From Listeria grandensis FSL F6-0971 (GTDB taxonomy: Bacteria; Bacillota; Bacilli; Lactobacillales; Listeriaceae): a stretch of DNA of 64,000 bases. The notes beneath the pieces were generated by a model, which was not told the DNA's origin, did not search any database, and worked only from the letters and a program-made list of their open reading frames with translations. Position 1 is the stretch's first letter, and every line of letters begins with the position of its first letter. Position numbers and translations under genes: made by a program. The stretch spans positions 1-64,000 of the forward strand of contig NZ_AODD01000011.1 in assembly GCF_000525835.1 (NCBI RefSeq), in the 5' to 3' direction. Shown here one piece after another: positions 46,867 to 56,686 of this stretch.

Positions 46867-47745
46867 TTAATTCCTTTTCACTATTCCAAATCTAATCAGT
46901 TTCGGCAACCACGTTCTTAAATCCTGAAAAACAAAGCCAGCCTTTTTTGCCTTCGTGTTATCCAAATAATACGTTTTTTCGATGCCGAACGGAGAATCGT
47001 CATTGTCGTCCGTATTTTCTTCCACCAGCGCCTCTTTTCCCGCCGCCGTTTCAATCAACGCCATGAGTTCTTCTAACCTGTACACGGAATCACTCGCCGC
47101 GTTCACCGGTCCGACCAAATCCGACCTCGTACCGACCCAATTCAGAAAATCCGCCGCCTCATCCGAAGAAATAAAACCAATTTCCGCATCCTGATTTGGC
47201 ATACCAATCTCCTCACCCGCCAGCACATGATCGATATGAAACTCTAAGCGCCCCGTATAATCATCCTCACCCAGCACAATCGGAAAGCGCACCGCCACAA
47301 CAGGAAAATCCGCCTTTTGAAAATAAACAGCCTCTGCCAAACGCTTCCCTTCTCCATAATCAAAATCCTCACGCGTTCCAGTCACAATCTCATAATGAAA
47401 TGGATCAAAATCAGCCTCTGCCAATGCCCGATCTCGCATCCGATACACCGAAAGCGATGACGTATACACATATTTCCCGACCTTATCACGGAAAGCCGCG
47501 ACGGTATTCAACGCATCTTGTGGCGAAAAACAAATATTATCATAGATAACATCCCATTTTTCCTGCGCCAAACAAAACAGATTTTCTCGTGATTCTCGTT
47601 TCATTACCACGCGCTTCACGGTATCGCCAAAATCATCTGCCGTTTTACCACGCGTCGCAATCGTCACATCATGCCCGTCACGTACCAACCTCTCCACCAA
47701 TTTCTTTCCAAAAAATCGCGTTCCACCAAAAACTAGAATTTTCAA
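46867..47745 (-). CDS. NAD-dependent epimerase/dehydratase family protein
   Basis: A 292-residue short-chain-type Rossmann protein. The N-terminal KILVFGGTRFFGKKLVERL carries the GGTRFxG form of the dinucleotide motif, and YVYTSSLSVYRM with a later YGEGKRLAEA gives the Ser/Tyr-xxx-Lys-like active site of atypical members. Substrate unknown, possibly a nucleotide sugar. I chose a TTG start at 47745 because GGGAG stands seven bases upstream; the in-frame GTG at 47754 touches that site. It follows virR by 13 bases. Confidence 0.85.
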   Translation of the reverse strand: MKILVFGGTRFFGKKLVERLVRDGHDVTIATRGKTADDFGDTVKRVVMKRESRENLFCLAQEKWDVIYDNICFSPQDALNTVAAFRDKVGKYVYTSSLSVYRMRDRALAEADFDPFHYEIVTGTREDFDYGEGKRLAEAVYFQKADFPVVAVRFPIVLGEDDYTGRLEFHIDHVLAGEEIGMPNQDAEIGFISSDEAADFLNWVGTRSDLVGPVNAASDSVYRLEELMALIETAAGKEALVEENTDDNDDSPFGIEKTYYLDNTKAKKAGFVFQDLRTWLPKLIRFGIVKRN

Positions 47746-47758
47746 ACCAAACACTCCC

Positions 47759-48436
47759 TTATTCGATCATGTATCCCTGACCTTTTTTAGTCGTAATAAA
47801 GTCTGCCAAACCGATTTCCGTCAGTTTTTTACGAATTCGAACCACGTTCACCGTGAGCGTATTATCATCCACAAAACTCTCATCTTCCCAAAGCACGCGC
47901 ATAATCTCGTCGCGACTCACAATCCGACCTTTTTGCTTCAACAATTCATACAAAATCAAAAACTCATTTTTCGTCAGATCTATTTTTTCATCCAAATAGG
48001 TGAGTGTATTCGTATCAATGTGCAAAAAAACATTCTTATGCTCCATCACATTCGGCTCCTCGAGATCCGCATACGAATATGTACGACGAATCAGCGCATT
48101 AATCCGTGCCATTAACACATCGAGATCCACCGGTTTTTCAATATAATAATCCGCACCCATATTCATCCCCATAATCTGATCCATACGTGAATCCCGCGAC
48201 GACAAGAAAATAATCGGTACATTCGAAACCTCACGAATCTGATTACACCAATAAAACCCATCGAAATACGGCAAGTTCACATCCAAAATGACCAACTGTG
48301 GTTCCGCCTCTAAGAACTCATTTAAAATATTGTTATAGTCAGCCACTACCTTGACCTCAAAACCCCATTTTGATAAATGTTTTTGAATTGTATCACGAAT
48401 GACGATATCATCTTCTACTATATATACCTTTACCAT
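47759..48436 (-). CDS. virR: response regulator VirR (OmpR/BceR type)
   Basis: A 225-residue response regulator. The receiver domain shows acidic pocket EDD in KVYIVEDDIVIRD, phospho-Asp in QLVILDVNLPYFDG and Lys in DYYIEKPVDLDVL. The C-terminal winged helix has KNEFLILYELLKQKGRIVSR and VNVVRIRKKLTEIGL. I chose the ATG at 48436 because AAGGAGG is seven bases upstream; the longer frame to 48490 lacks one. It lies between the transporter and epimerase genes as in L. monocytogenes, where VirR activates dlt and mprF and supports virulence. Confidence 0.94.
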   Translation of the reverse strand: MVKVYIVEDDIVIRDTIQKHLSKWGFEVKVVADYNNILNEFLEAEPQLVILDVNLPYFDGFYWCNQIREVSNVPIIFLSSRDSRMDQIMGMNMGADYYIEKPVDLDVLMARINALIRRTYSYADLEEPNVMEHKNVFLHIDTNTLTYLDEKIDLTKNEFLILYELLKQKGRIVSRDEIMRVLWEDESFVDDNTLTVNVVRIRKKLTEIGLADFITTKKGQGYMIE

Positions 48437-48493
48437 CTCCATACCTCCTTGCCTCATCCCCATTGTACAGAAAATGACGCCTCCATTCAATCG

Positions 48494-50471
48494 TTAGTCC
48501 TCGTTCGTCACCATCTTTGTATAGGTAGACACACAAACCAAATAATAAACAATGAAAAATAGCGTGTAAACTGTCGTACTAATCATCACCGGCACGCCTA
48601 CACTATACATCAAGTTCACCGTTAGCCCAATCATTGCCGCAATGCTATGAGAAATCCCTAAAATAAGTGGAATCAAAAACACAGGTAATACTTGTTTGGC
48701 AACGACGCGGCGTACTTCCTTCTCGCTCATCCCCATTTTCTGCAACACAGCAAAGCGCGGTTTCTCGTCCACCGCCTCCGTGATCTGCTTGAAATAAATA
48801 ATACTTCCTGTCGCCGCAAAAAACACGATGCCCATAAACATACCAATATAAAGCAACACACCAAAAAGCGTGCTAAGCATGTGATAGTTGGAATAAAAAC
48901 TCGACATGTTCTTGTTCCACCAATAATTTGACCCTCCGACCACATTTTTGATTTTTTGATCAAGCGCCTCCGCCTTATCCTCATTCGTTATCTGAAAAAT
49001 ATCAATATGATTCGGCATCGTTTTTTGTGCTACTTCCTTATAAAGCGCATCATTAACAACAAGCACCGACGAGACCATATCCGTATTAAAAATGGTATGA
49101 TCATACACATCCATAATTTTCACCTTGTAATGTCTCGAATTATTCTTAAAAGCGAGCTTATACGGTCCCTTCATCCACGCATACTTTCGGTTACTATTTT
49201 CAAAGGCATCCGTGGGGGATATGAAAATCGCCTGATCCCTGTCCAACTTCTTTATTTGCTTCCAATTATCACCCAGCTTTTGCGCCAAGCGATTATAATC
49301 CGACATCGAAATCACCGAGAAACGAGCCATCCCTTGCTCCAAATACGAATTGCTCTCATCTACTTCGTCGATCACTTCTGCCGTATATACATCAGCCTCT
49401 TCATGGTAAATCAGCGCATTCGTCTTGCTATCACGAATCGCCGCATAAATCTCATTTCGCTCCGTCTGCGTACTCCAACTCGTCTGATAACTATTCGGAT
49501 TCGAACTCTCCGCAAACGAAATAATGTTTGTATAAAAAGAACTAAGCGTCCCGATAATCGTCAATGTCGTCGCGCTTAACACAGCAATCATCGTCAATGT
49601 CCCCGCCGTCTTCTTCATACGATAACGCAACCACGTCACCGTCAAAATATTCGTACCACGATAGAAAAACGACTTGCGCAAAAACAGTTTATAAACAACA
49701 TACGGAAACAGGAATCGCAGTAACAACCATGTCCCTAAAATCACACCAAACAACACAAACAACATCGACCAAAAAAAAGTATTACTCGACCAAAACATTG
49801 AATTTTCGACCGATCTAGTCGCTAAAAAATAACAAAATCCAATTAAAAGCACTCCGATAATTGATAACGTAAGCGAACCCTTCGCTGGATTCTTCTCCCG
49901 TACATCTGCTTTAAACAACTCAATCATATTATGCCGATACACGATCCAATAGCTATTTGCCGATGTCACGATCAAAATAATCCCAAAAACGAAAATCGTC
50001 GAACCAATCGCTGACCATGAAAAGGTAAAGCCACTTGGAATCGATAAGTCCATAATTCGAAACAGCAACATCGAAAAGAACTTCGAAAAAAAGATACCAA
50101 TCAGAATTCCCGAAACCACGGCCATCACATGCATCATCAAATTCTCATAAAAAATAATGCGTCCAATCTGCCCCTTGCGCAAACCGAGCAACGAATAGAG
50201 CCCCAGCTCTCGCTTCCTACTTCGCGTAAAATAATTGCTCGAATAAAAAAACAAAAAAGGCTACAAATAAAATAATCACAATCGAAGCCGCTAAAAAGAC
50301 ACCTTGCGCACCAAGTTCCCATTTCTTAAAGATGGTTCCAATACTCTTATTATAAGCCAGTGATACGAACGTAAAATAAATCAACACACTCAAAATCAGC
50401 GATCCTAAATACATCGAAAACTGGCCAAAATTTTTGCGAACATTTGTAAAAGCAATTTTAAATAGAGTCAT
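48494..50471 (-). pseudogene. virB: BceB-type ABC transporter permease (VirB-like), frameshifted
   Basis: Two frames (50471-50217 and 50254-48494) form one FtsX-type permease. The first starts MTLFKIAFTNVRKNFGQFSM; the second continues SSNYFTRSRKRELGLYSLLG and has the large extracellular domain and final helices of BceB proteins. Removing one base from the seven-A run at 50245-50251 joins FVAFFVF to YSSNYF and gives 658 residues, the usual length. The protein senses or removes peptide antibiotics in the membrane and signals to VirS. Because the locus is otherwise intact, I suspect a sequence error more than a real loss, but this cannot be settled here. Confidence 0.85.
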
Positions 50472-51225
50472 TCATTCCACCACCAAGCATTGCTAGCACA
50501 TCTAAAATCTTCTGAAAAAACTGTTTTCTAGTCGCCGTCCCGCGATATATTTCCGTAAACAACTCCCCATCCTTGATAAATAAAATCCGCTCACAAAAAC
50601 TCGCCGCAAAAGCGTCATGCGTTACCATCATAATCGTCGCATTCCGTGCCTCGCGCGCTTGAACCAAGCTCTCCAACAGGTTCGTCGCCGCTTTCGAATC
50701 AAGCGCCCCCGTCGGCTCATCTGCGAAAATCAATGCCGGATTGGTAACCATTGCCCGACTCACCGCCGTGCGTTGCTTCTGGCCGCCCGATATCTGACTT
50801 GGGTATTTATCTGCAAGCTCTAGAATCCCAAACTGCCGCATAACCTCCCCCACACGAGCCTCCACATCCGCCGTTTTCACCTTAGAAAGCGATAATGGCA
50901 ATGCGATGTTATCCTTAATCGTCATCGTATCCAATAAATTATAATCCTGAAAAATAAAGCCTAACTTATCCCGCCTGAAAACCGCCATCTCCTTCGCTCG
51001 CATATCTTCAAATGGTTTCCCATCGATCTCAATGCTTCCCGACGTTGCCTTATCAATCGTCGAAAGTACATTCAATAATGTGGATTTCCCAGCACCACTC
51101 GGCCCCATTACACCAACAAATTCACCCTTATGTACCTCTAAACTCACACTATTTAGCGCAGGAAACAGCGTACTTTTCGAGCCATAAACTTTTCTCACAT
51201 TCTTTGCCTTTAAAATAACACTCAT
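50458..51225 (-). CDS. virA: BceA-type ABC transporter ATP-binding protein (VirA-like)
   Basis: A 255-residue ATPase with Walker A MGPSGAGKSTLL, Q-loop FIFQDYNLLD, signature SGGQKQRTAVSRAM, Walker B ALIFADEPTGALD and switch His in MMVTHDAFAA, the pattern of the BceA/MacB group. It overlaps the permease start by 14 bases. With the permease it makes a peptide-antibiotic detection and resistance transporter that in L. monocytogenes works together with VirRS against nisin and cephalosporins. Confidence 0.94.
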   Translation of the reverse strand: MSVILKAKNVRKVYGSKSTLFPALNSVSLEVHKGEFVGVMGPSGAGKSTLLNVLSTIDKATSGSIEIDGKPFEDMRAKEMAVFRRDKLGFIFQDYNLLDTMTIKDNIALPLSLSKVKTADVEARVGEVMRQFGILELADKYPSQISGGQKQRTAVSRAMVTNPALIFADEPTGALDSKAATNLLESLVQAREARNATIMMVTHDAFAASFCERILFIKDGELFTEIYRGTATRKQFFQKILDVLAMLGGGMNDSI

Positions 51226-51321
51226 CTATCCATTCCTCCGCTCCAAAACACTCTACTGCATCCATTGTACACTAAAAGCCTGCGCCTGCCCACCTGACCT
51301 TGAGACCTAGAAAAACAAAAA

Positions 51322-51380
51322 GGAGACCCGTTGCATTTTCTTAACAGTTCAAAAACCATCAAAAAAATGCAACGCGTCCC
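51322..51380 (-). terminator. terminator after the OsmC/Ohr gene
   Basis: GGAGACCCGTTGCATTTT and AAAATGCAACGCGTCCC form a long stem with a few mismatches. On the minus strand it is followed by CTTTTTGTTTTT, 12 bases past the stop. Confidence 0.75.
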
Positions 51381-51392
51381 ACTTATGCATTA

Positions 51393-51818
51393 CTATTTTA
51401 TTTTCACATCAAGCGTTACCTTCACATTATCACGAGTCGCCTTCGAATACGGACACATTTCGTGCGCTAATGCTACTATTTTTTCCGCTTCATCACGGCC
51501 GACATCAGCAACCTCTGCCAAAATGGCAATGCTAAGCTTGTAGCCGCCAAGCGCATCATCCTCATTCATAGAAACTGCAACCGTAATCGCAGCCTTCGCA
51601 TCCGACTTCTCTTTGCGTGCCACCGATTGAAACGCGCTACCAAAACAGCCCGCATAGCCGAGCGCAAACAATTCTTCTGGATTTGTACCACTGCCACCTT
51701 CACCGTTAAAAGACTTCGGTCGACTCAGCTTAAACGATAAATCACTATCATTAGAACTCACCGTTCCAGTCCGACCACCAACGCCCGTTGCACTCGTCGT
51801 AAAAAATGTTTTTCCCAC
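51393..51818 (-). CDS. ohr: organic hydroperoxide resistance protein, OsmC/Ohr family
   Basis: A 141-residue thiol peroxidase. The two redox cysteines are in GYAGCFGSAFQ and AHEMCPYSKATR, which is the Ohr pattern; the N-terminal TGRT-like segment (GGRTGTVSS) also fits. It reduces organic hydroperoxides using a dithiol. AAGGAGGTTATTTCT precedes the ATG. It appears to be a single-gene unit; no OhrR gene is nearby. OsmC proper is a less likely alternative. Confidence 0.9.
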   Translation of the reverse strand: MGKTFFTTSATGVGGRTGTVSSNDSDLSFKLSRPKSFNGEGGSGTNPEELFALGYAGCFGSAFQSVARKEKSDAKAAITVAVSMNEDDALGGYKLSIAILAEVADVGRDEAEKIVALAHEMCPYSKATRDNVKVTLDVKIK

Positions 51819-51893
51819 AGAAATAACCTCCTTAAAAAGATTTTTTCTAGTTCGCTATCCTTCTTTTATTCCCTTAAAGAGTAGTTAAAAACA

Positions 51894-52370
51894 TTAATCT
51901 CCGGTCTGATAACGCTCCATACATTCTGCCATCAGCTCTTCCAAATCAGCCAGCGGTAAATTGACATCCGCCGCCACGATGTCCCACGCCATTTCGCGCT
52001 GATCCTTAATCTTTGTATACACCAACATCCGACCTTGTGAAAAAAGCTTGAAAGAAGGTTCCGTAATTTTCACTTCTACAATATTATCCCAAGTTTGGAA
52101 GTCCCCCCGATAAGCGATCCCCTCCGCGGAAAGTTCCAATGTTGGCGACAAATTAAGCAAGCGGAATAATGGCCGGATCACAACAAATCCAATAAAAATC
52201 AATAAAATCAGTTTTTCCGTCCCATTAACCGCTTTAATATGATCAAACATAACATAAAGCAATATCCCAATTGCAATCCAAAGCAAACTACTCGAAATCA
52301 CGAGCGTCGGATTCACTTTAAACTGCGCCTTTTCACCATTTTCAATCTTTTCTGCAAAATTTTCTGTCAC
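51894..52370 (-). CDS. membrane protein with two helices and a PH-like domain
   Basis: A 158-residue protein. Two hydrophobic helices (TLVISSSLLWIAIGILLYVM and KLILLIFIGFVVIRPLF) are followed by a soluble beta-type domain (PTLELSAEGIAYRGDFQTWD) like bacterial PH-type modules. I chose the GTG at 52370 because GAGG is eight bases upstream; the longer frame to 52478 would run through the divergent promoter region. It is divergent from a DUF898-like gene and both seem to share regulation. Function unknown. Confidence 0.7.
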   Translation of the reverse strand: MTENFAEKIENGEKAQFKVNPTLVISSSLLWIAIGILLYVMFDHIKAVNGTEKLILLIFIGFVVIRPLFRLLNLSPTLELSAEGIAYRGDFQTWDNIVEVKITEPSFKLFSQGRMLVYTKIKDQREMAWDIVAADVNLPLADLEELMAECMERYQTGD

Positions 52371-52404
52371 TATAAAAACCTCATTTAAATTTAGACTTAC
52401 CTTT

Positions 52405-52471
52405 ATTGTACCTTGAATAAAAGCAGAAAGATAGGTCATTCTCGACAATATATTATTTTTCAAGGTACAAT
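52405..52471. promoter_or_regulatory. mirror-image divergent promoters
   Basis: The 13-base arms ATTGTACCTTGAA (52405-52417) and TTCAAGGTACAAT (52459-52471) are exact inverted copies. Each contains a TACAAT -10 box pointing outwards, one to the PH-like gene and one to the DUF898-like gene. A -35-like TCGACA (52442-52447) lies 18 bases before the plus-strand -10. The extended identity suggests a shared regulator or sigma factor. Confidence 0.72.
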
Positions 52472-52496
52472 GAAACAAATGAAAGGTGGTTCAACA

Positions 52497-52823
52497 ATGA
52501 CTAATGAAATGAAAAACGGCAGAACTTCATTTTTTGATGGTGGCTTATTACAATTTATCGGTTGGAGTATTTTAGGAATTCTTGTGACCGTATTAACAGC
52601 AGGCATTTGTTATCCGTGGGCGCTGACAATGATTTATGGTTGGAAAATAAACCATACCGTGATTGAAGGCCGTCGCATGCAATTCCATGGATCCGCATTT
52701 GGCCTATTCGGAAATTGGATTAAATGGCTACTACTGATTATCATTACGCTTGGTATCTATTCCTTCTGGGTGTTTATTAAACTAGAAGATTGGAAAGCAC
52801 GAAATACAACATTTGCAAGCTAA
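52497..52823 (+). CDS. small DUF898-like membrane protein
   Basis: A 108-residue protein with two membrane helices (FIGWSILGILVTVLTAGICY and WLLLIIITLGIYSFWVFI). The phrases YPWALTMIYGWKINHTVIEG and RRMQFHGSAFGLFGNWIKW are typical of DUF898 (YjgN-like) proteins, here in a short form. I chose the ATG at 52497 because AAGGTGG lies seven bases upstream. Function unknown; divergent and apparently coregulated with the PH-like gene. Confidence 0.8.
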   Translation: MTNEMKNGRTSFFDGGLLQFIGWSILGILVTVLTAGICYPWALTMIYGWKINHTVIEGRRMQFHGSAFGLFGNWIKWLLLIIITLGIYSFWVFIKLEDWKARNTTFAS

Positions 52824-52833
52824 TTAAAAATAG

Positions 52834-52873
52834 GAAGCCCATCTCTAGTTGGATAACAAAGAGACAGGGCTTC
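52834..52873 (+). terminator. hairpin after the DUF898-like gene
   Basis: GAAGCCC and CTCT pair with AGAG and GGGCTTC around a central loop, ten bases past the stop. Only a short T run follows. Confidence 0.6.
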
Positions 52874-52952
52874 TTAAACCTCGACTGTTTCTCGTAAACG
52901 AATAAGGCTCGTTGATTTTTTAAGCCTGCCTATTTACTGAGCAATTGCTATG

Positions 52953-53513
52953 CTACATTTGGCACCTTTTACACCAAAAATCTGGTAACACCGATATATA
53001 GGTCTTCTCAAACGTCATCAAATCATATAACATTTTGTCATAATACCCGAATTCATCCTCGCGTCCCCGCAAATCATTCATCGCTTTCATCCGACCCAGT
53101 GCATCATGCGCCATATCCCGTAGCTCCGGAATAATATACCCCGTAATCTTTATCTGTCCAAATGCTGTTGCCAAAACGACTTGATCCGACAACCAGACAG
53201 CCTCCTCACTATCCGCCACAAGCTTCGCCAGCGAGACCTCATCCATATCTTTCGGTGGAAAATACGTCATGTCCCACTGCTCCTCCACGATATGTCGAGG
53301 AAAATTAGACAAACTAATCCCTTCTACTGCCTTGTCTTGAAAAAACGCCTCCAAAGCCGCGAGTGTATCCGCACCTTCCTCACTTCCAAATGGAGCTTCC
53401 TCATCCGAACAATCCAAATAAAAATCCGATTTAAAATGTGACACAAAATGTGGGTGACTCGTCTTACGATCCGGTCCAACTTCTTGATTATCAAAATACA
53501 TGTCAATAGCCAT
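52953..53513 (-). CDS. hypothetical protein
   Basis: A 186-residue acidic soluble protein starting MAIDMYFDNQEVGPDRKTSH and ending FWCKRCQM. The CKRC pair at the C-terminus could bind a metal but stands alone. AAAGGAG precedes the ATG. I do not recognise a family. It is a single gene between two plus-strand units. Confidence 0.7.
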   Translation of the reverse strand: MAIDMYFDNQEVGPDRKTSHPHFVSHFKSDFYLDCSDEEAPFGSEEGADTLAALEAFFQDKAVEGISLSNFPRHIVEEQWDMTYFPPKDMDEVSLAKLVADSEEAVWLSDQVVLATAFGQIKITGYIIPELRDMAHDALGRMKAMNDLRGREDEFGYYDKMLYDLMTFEKTYISVLPDFWCKRCQM

Positions 53514-53601
53514 TCGTTTATCTCCTTTTCTTTAAATTTGTGATTGTATGCACAAATCTATTCTACCAAACCTCACTTGAAAACAAAAGCTCTTTCCCGA
53601 T

Positions 53602-53629
53602 TGAAAAAAACTGCCCAGTGTTGTAAGAT
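53602..53629 (+). promoter_or_regulatory. promoter of the symporter operon
   Basis: TTGAAA (53602-53607) and TAAGAT (53624-53629) are 16 bases apart, 36 bases before the DUF3311 gene start. Confidence 0.6.
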
Positions 53630-53665
53630 GAAAGCAGCTTTCGAATGAAGAAAAGAGGGATTGTC

Positions 53666-53857
53666 ATGGTCAAGCTGTTGCTTATCGTTCCATTTATATT
53701 TATATTGGCCGGAATGCCTTTCGCAAATCGTATTCATCCAATGGTACTCGGCATGCCATTCAATTTATTCTGGGTTGCTGCGGGCATCTTACTCTCCACT
53801 TGCATCCTAGCCATTGTTTACCATTTCGATAAGCAAAATAAGGAGGAAAAACAATGA
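53666..53857 (+). CDS. DUF3311 family small membrane protein
   Basis: A 63-residue protein with two helices (LLLIVPFIFILAGMPFANRI and FNLFWVAAGILLSTCILAIV), the known layout of DUF3311, which accompanies sodium:solute symporters as a small partner subunit. I chose the ATG at 53666 (GAGGG upstream) over 53645. Its stop overlaps the symporter ATG in ATGA, so the two are translationally coupled. Confidence 0.83.
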   Translation: MVKLLLIVPFIFILAGMPFANRIHPMVLGMPFNLFWVAAGILLSTCILAIVYHFDKQNKEEKQ

Positions 53858-55306
53858 CCGCACTCATCATCTTAACCGCCTTTTTCCTGCTGACGTTAGC
53901 TATCGGAATTCGCGCCCGTCAAAAGCAAAAAAATGAACCTTGAGAACTGGGCAGTCGGTGGACGAAGTTTCAATACCGTTTTCGTATTCTTGCTCACAGC
54001 AGGCGAAGTCTACACCACCTTCTCCTTTCTCGGCGGAAGCGGTTGGGCCTACTCCAAAGGAATATCCGCCGTCTACGTCATGGTCTATATCGCGTTATCC
54101 TACGTTACATCCTATTTCCTATTGCCACTCATCTGGAAGTACGCGCACGAACATCGTCTCGTTTCCCAATCTGACTTTTTCGCTAAAAAGTACGATAGTA
54201 ACTTGCTCGGTGTTGTGGTGGCTCTCGTTGGTGTGATCGCGATTATTCCAATCGTTGTCATCCAATTAAAAGGACTCGGCATCATCGTTTCACTTACATC
54301 TTACGGCGCGATCCCGATGAAAGTTGCCGTCGTGGTTGGCACCATCGCTATCATTATTTATTCCGTTATTTCTGGGATTCGCGGCATTGCATGGATTGCC
54401 GTTCTAAAAGATTTCATGATTCTCGCGGTCATCGTCTTTATGGGAATCTACCTACCCATTCATTATTATGGCGGCATCGGGCAGATGTTCGAACAAATCG
54501 CCGCGGTAAAACCAGAGCTACTCACATTTCCACACACGACATACACCGTTACCTGGTTCATCTCCACCGTCCTATTTTACGTGTTGGGCTTCTACATGTG
54601 GCCGCAAGTTTTCGCCTCGACATTCACCGCGAAAAACGCCAAGACCTTCCGTAAAAACGCGATTATTAGCCCTATTTACACGTTGATGCTCCTATTCGTG
54701 ATTTTTATTGGACTTGCCGCTGTTTTACAAATTCCAGGCTTAGAAGGCGACGCAAGCGATCTCGCGCTTTTGCAACTCGCAATGAAGACGTTTGATCCAT
54801 GGTTCGTTGGCATTATTGGCGCAGCAGGAATGCTAACTGCCCTTGTTCCCGGCTCGATGCTCCTCATGAGCGCAGCCACACTGCTGACGAAAAACATTAT
54901 TTACAGCTATAAGCCAGACACCCCAGAACAAAAAATTGCGAATCTTTCTAAGTTTTTCGTCCCAATCCTCGCGATTATTTCCTGCTTGTTCGTTTTTCAA
55001 GGCGGAAATGCACTCGCAGCGATTTTACAAGTCGGCTATAGCTTGATCGTTCAACTATGCCCATCCCTATTTGCCAGCTTGATGAAGCGCAACCCTGTCA
55101 CAAAACAAGGCGCGCTGGCTGGTATCGTTGTCGGTATATTAATCACGATTTTCATCAGTAACTATAGTATGACACTCGCAACGCTACTACCCGGCGTTCC
55201 AACTGCAATTAGCGATATCAATATCGGCTTCTTACCATTAATCGCAAATATAATCGTGACATTCATCATCAGTTTCATCACACGCAAAAAAACTCAGGCG
55301 GCCTAA
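53854..55306 (+). pseudogene. sodium:solute symporter family protein, frameshifted near the N-terminus
   Basis: The ATG at 53854 (GGAGG upstream) opens TALIILTAFFLLTLAIGIRA, the first helix, and stops after RQKQKNEP. Removing one A from the seven-A run at 53927-53933 joins it to NLENWAVGGRSFNTVFVFLL and gives a 483-residue symporter with about 13 helices. SSS motifs are visible (GRSF, EVYTTFSFLGGSGWAY, and a later PGSMLLMSAATLL). The present second frame could start at 53933 but lacks the first helix. Substrate unknown; the DUF3311 pairing is common for carboxylate and pantothenate-type transporters. Confidence 0.82.
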
Positions 55307-55325
55307 AAAAGGCGTCTGAGTTTTT
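55290..55325. terminator. bidirectional terminator between convergent genes
   Basis: ACTCAGGCGGCC pairs with GGCGTCTGAGT across TAAAAAA, with TTTTTATTTT following on the plus strand. It overlaps the symporter stop and lies just after the convergent permease gene. Confidence 0.8.
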
Positions 55326-55329
55326 ATTT

Positions 55330-56685
55330 TCAATCCATATCAATCGTCGTTTTTCTTCTTGTCAAGCGTAGGATCACATAATATACAACCCCGACTGCAA
55401 GCCATGAAATCCCAATAATCTTCGCCAAATTATCTAAATTAATCATCACGTACAGAATAATCAAGAATCCAATCACTGGTACGACAAGATGTAGCAAATA
55501 ATTTTTCGATTTCATTTTAATGATGTAATGGTAAACGACCGAAACGTGTATGACTAGGAACGCCGTTAACGCACCGCAATTTACGATCGATGACAAAATC
55601 CCGATATCGTTCACGAACACAAGCCCTACAACAAGCGATACAAAGCCAACCATGAGCGTGCTCAAATACGGTGTCTGAAAGCGCGGATGGACTTTTGCAA
55701 GGAACTGCGGTAAGTTTTGATCACGGGCCATCCCGAACAGAATTCGTGAAATAGCCGCTTGAGCTGCGAGCGCATTGGCAAATCCCCACGAAAGAATCGT
55801 CGCGATGATCGTTATATTTTTCAAGAACGGACCACCAGCTTCACCTGCAATTTGATAAAAAGCTGTATCGATATTGTCAAAGTTTAGATAATCCGGATGA
55901 ATCAACGCGGCAATATACGTTTGAATAATGAACAAGAAACCGACCAGCATCAGCGCCCATAAAATCGCTTTGCCGACCGTTTTATTTCCACCTTTCGTCT
56001 CCTCGGCCAGCGTACTAATGCCATCAAATCCTAGGAAACTAAGCACCGCCACCGAAACCGCCGTCATCACGAATGGTAAATTGAAATCGACCGCATTATA
56101 AATCGGTTTGATCGTCACGCCATCACCAACGCCATTGGAAATCGCAACGACACCAACTGCAATAAAAATCGCCAACACGATCAATTCACCGACAAGGAAG
56201 ATGATATTCGCGCGCGCCGTAAAGGCAATACCTCGAATGTTAATCCAACTGTTCACGAGAATGAAAATAACGAGCCAAATCCAAACTGGCACATCAGGAA
56301 CAATCGCTTTTAACGAGTTTGCTGACACAACATAAAGCAAAGCGGGCACAAAGACATAGTCTAACAAAATCATCCAACCAGCTAAAAATCCGACTGTTTT
56401 GTTAATTCCGCGCTGGGCATAAGCATATACCGATCCTGCGATTGGAAACGCCCGTGACATCGATCCGTAACTCAGCGCCGTAAACAGCATCGCGACCATA
56501 CCAATCATATATGTGAGTACGATCATTCCCTTCGATGCTGTTACCACTTCCCCGTAAATCCCAAACGGAGCAATCGGAACCATAAATATAAGTCCGTAAA
56601 TGACTAAATCCTTCAGTGTTAATGTTCTCTTTAATTCTTGTTTGTAGCCAAATGACTCCAAACTCCCTTTTTCTGGTTGACCCAT
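55330..56685 (-). CDS. APC family amino acid permease
   Basis: A 451-residue transporter with 12 predicted helices. The N-terminal LKDLVIYGLIFMVPIAPFGI and FPIAGSVYAYAQRGINKTVG are APC signatures, and LSFLGFDGISTLAEETKGGN is the conserved helix 6 region. It imports an amino acid or amine with protons. It starts one base before the end of the upstream acetamidase gene, so both form one operon; this suggests an amide or an amino-acid derivative as substrate, with the amidase releasing ammonia inside. Confidence 0.9.
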   Translation of the reverse strand: MGQPEKGSLESFGYKQELKRTLTLKDLVIYGLIFMVPIAPFGIYGEVVTASKGMIVLTYMIGMVAMLFTALSYGSMSRAFPIAGSVYAYAQRGINKTVGFLAGWMILLDYVFVPALLYVVSANSLKAIVPDVPVWIWLVIFILVNSWINIRGIAFTARANIIFLVGELIVLAIFIAVGVVAISNGVGDGVTIKPIYNAVDFNLPFVMTAVSVAVLSFLGFDGISTLAEETKGGNKTVGKAILWALMLVGFLFIIQTYIAALIHPDYLNFDNIDTAFYQIAGEAGGPFLKNITIIATILSWGFANALAAQAAISRILFGMARDQNLPQFLAKVHPRFQTPYLSTLMVGFVSLVVGLVFVNDIGILSSIVNCGALTAFLVIHVSVVYHYIIKMKSKNYLLHLVVPVIGFLIILYVMINLDNLAKIIGISWLAVGVVYYVILRLTRRKTTIDMD

Positions 56686-56686
56686 G

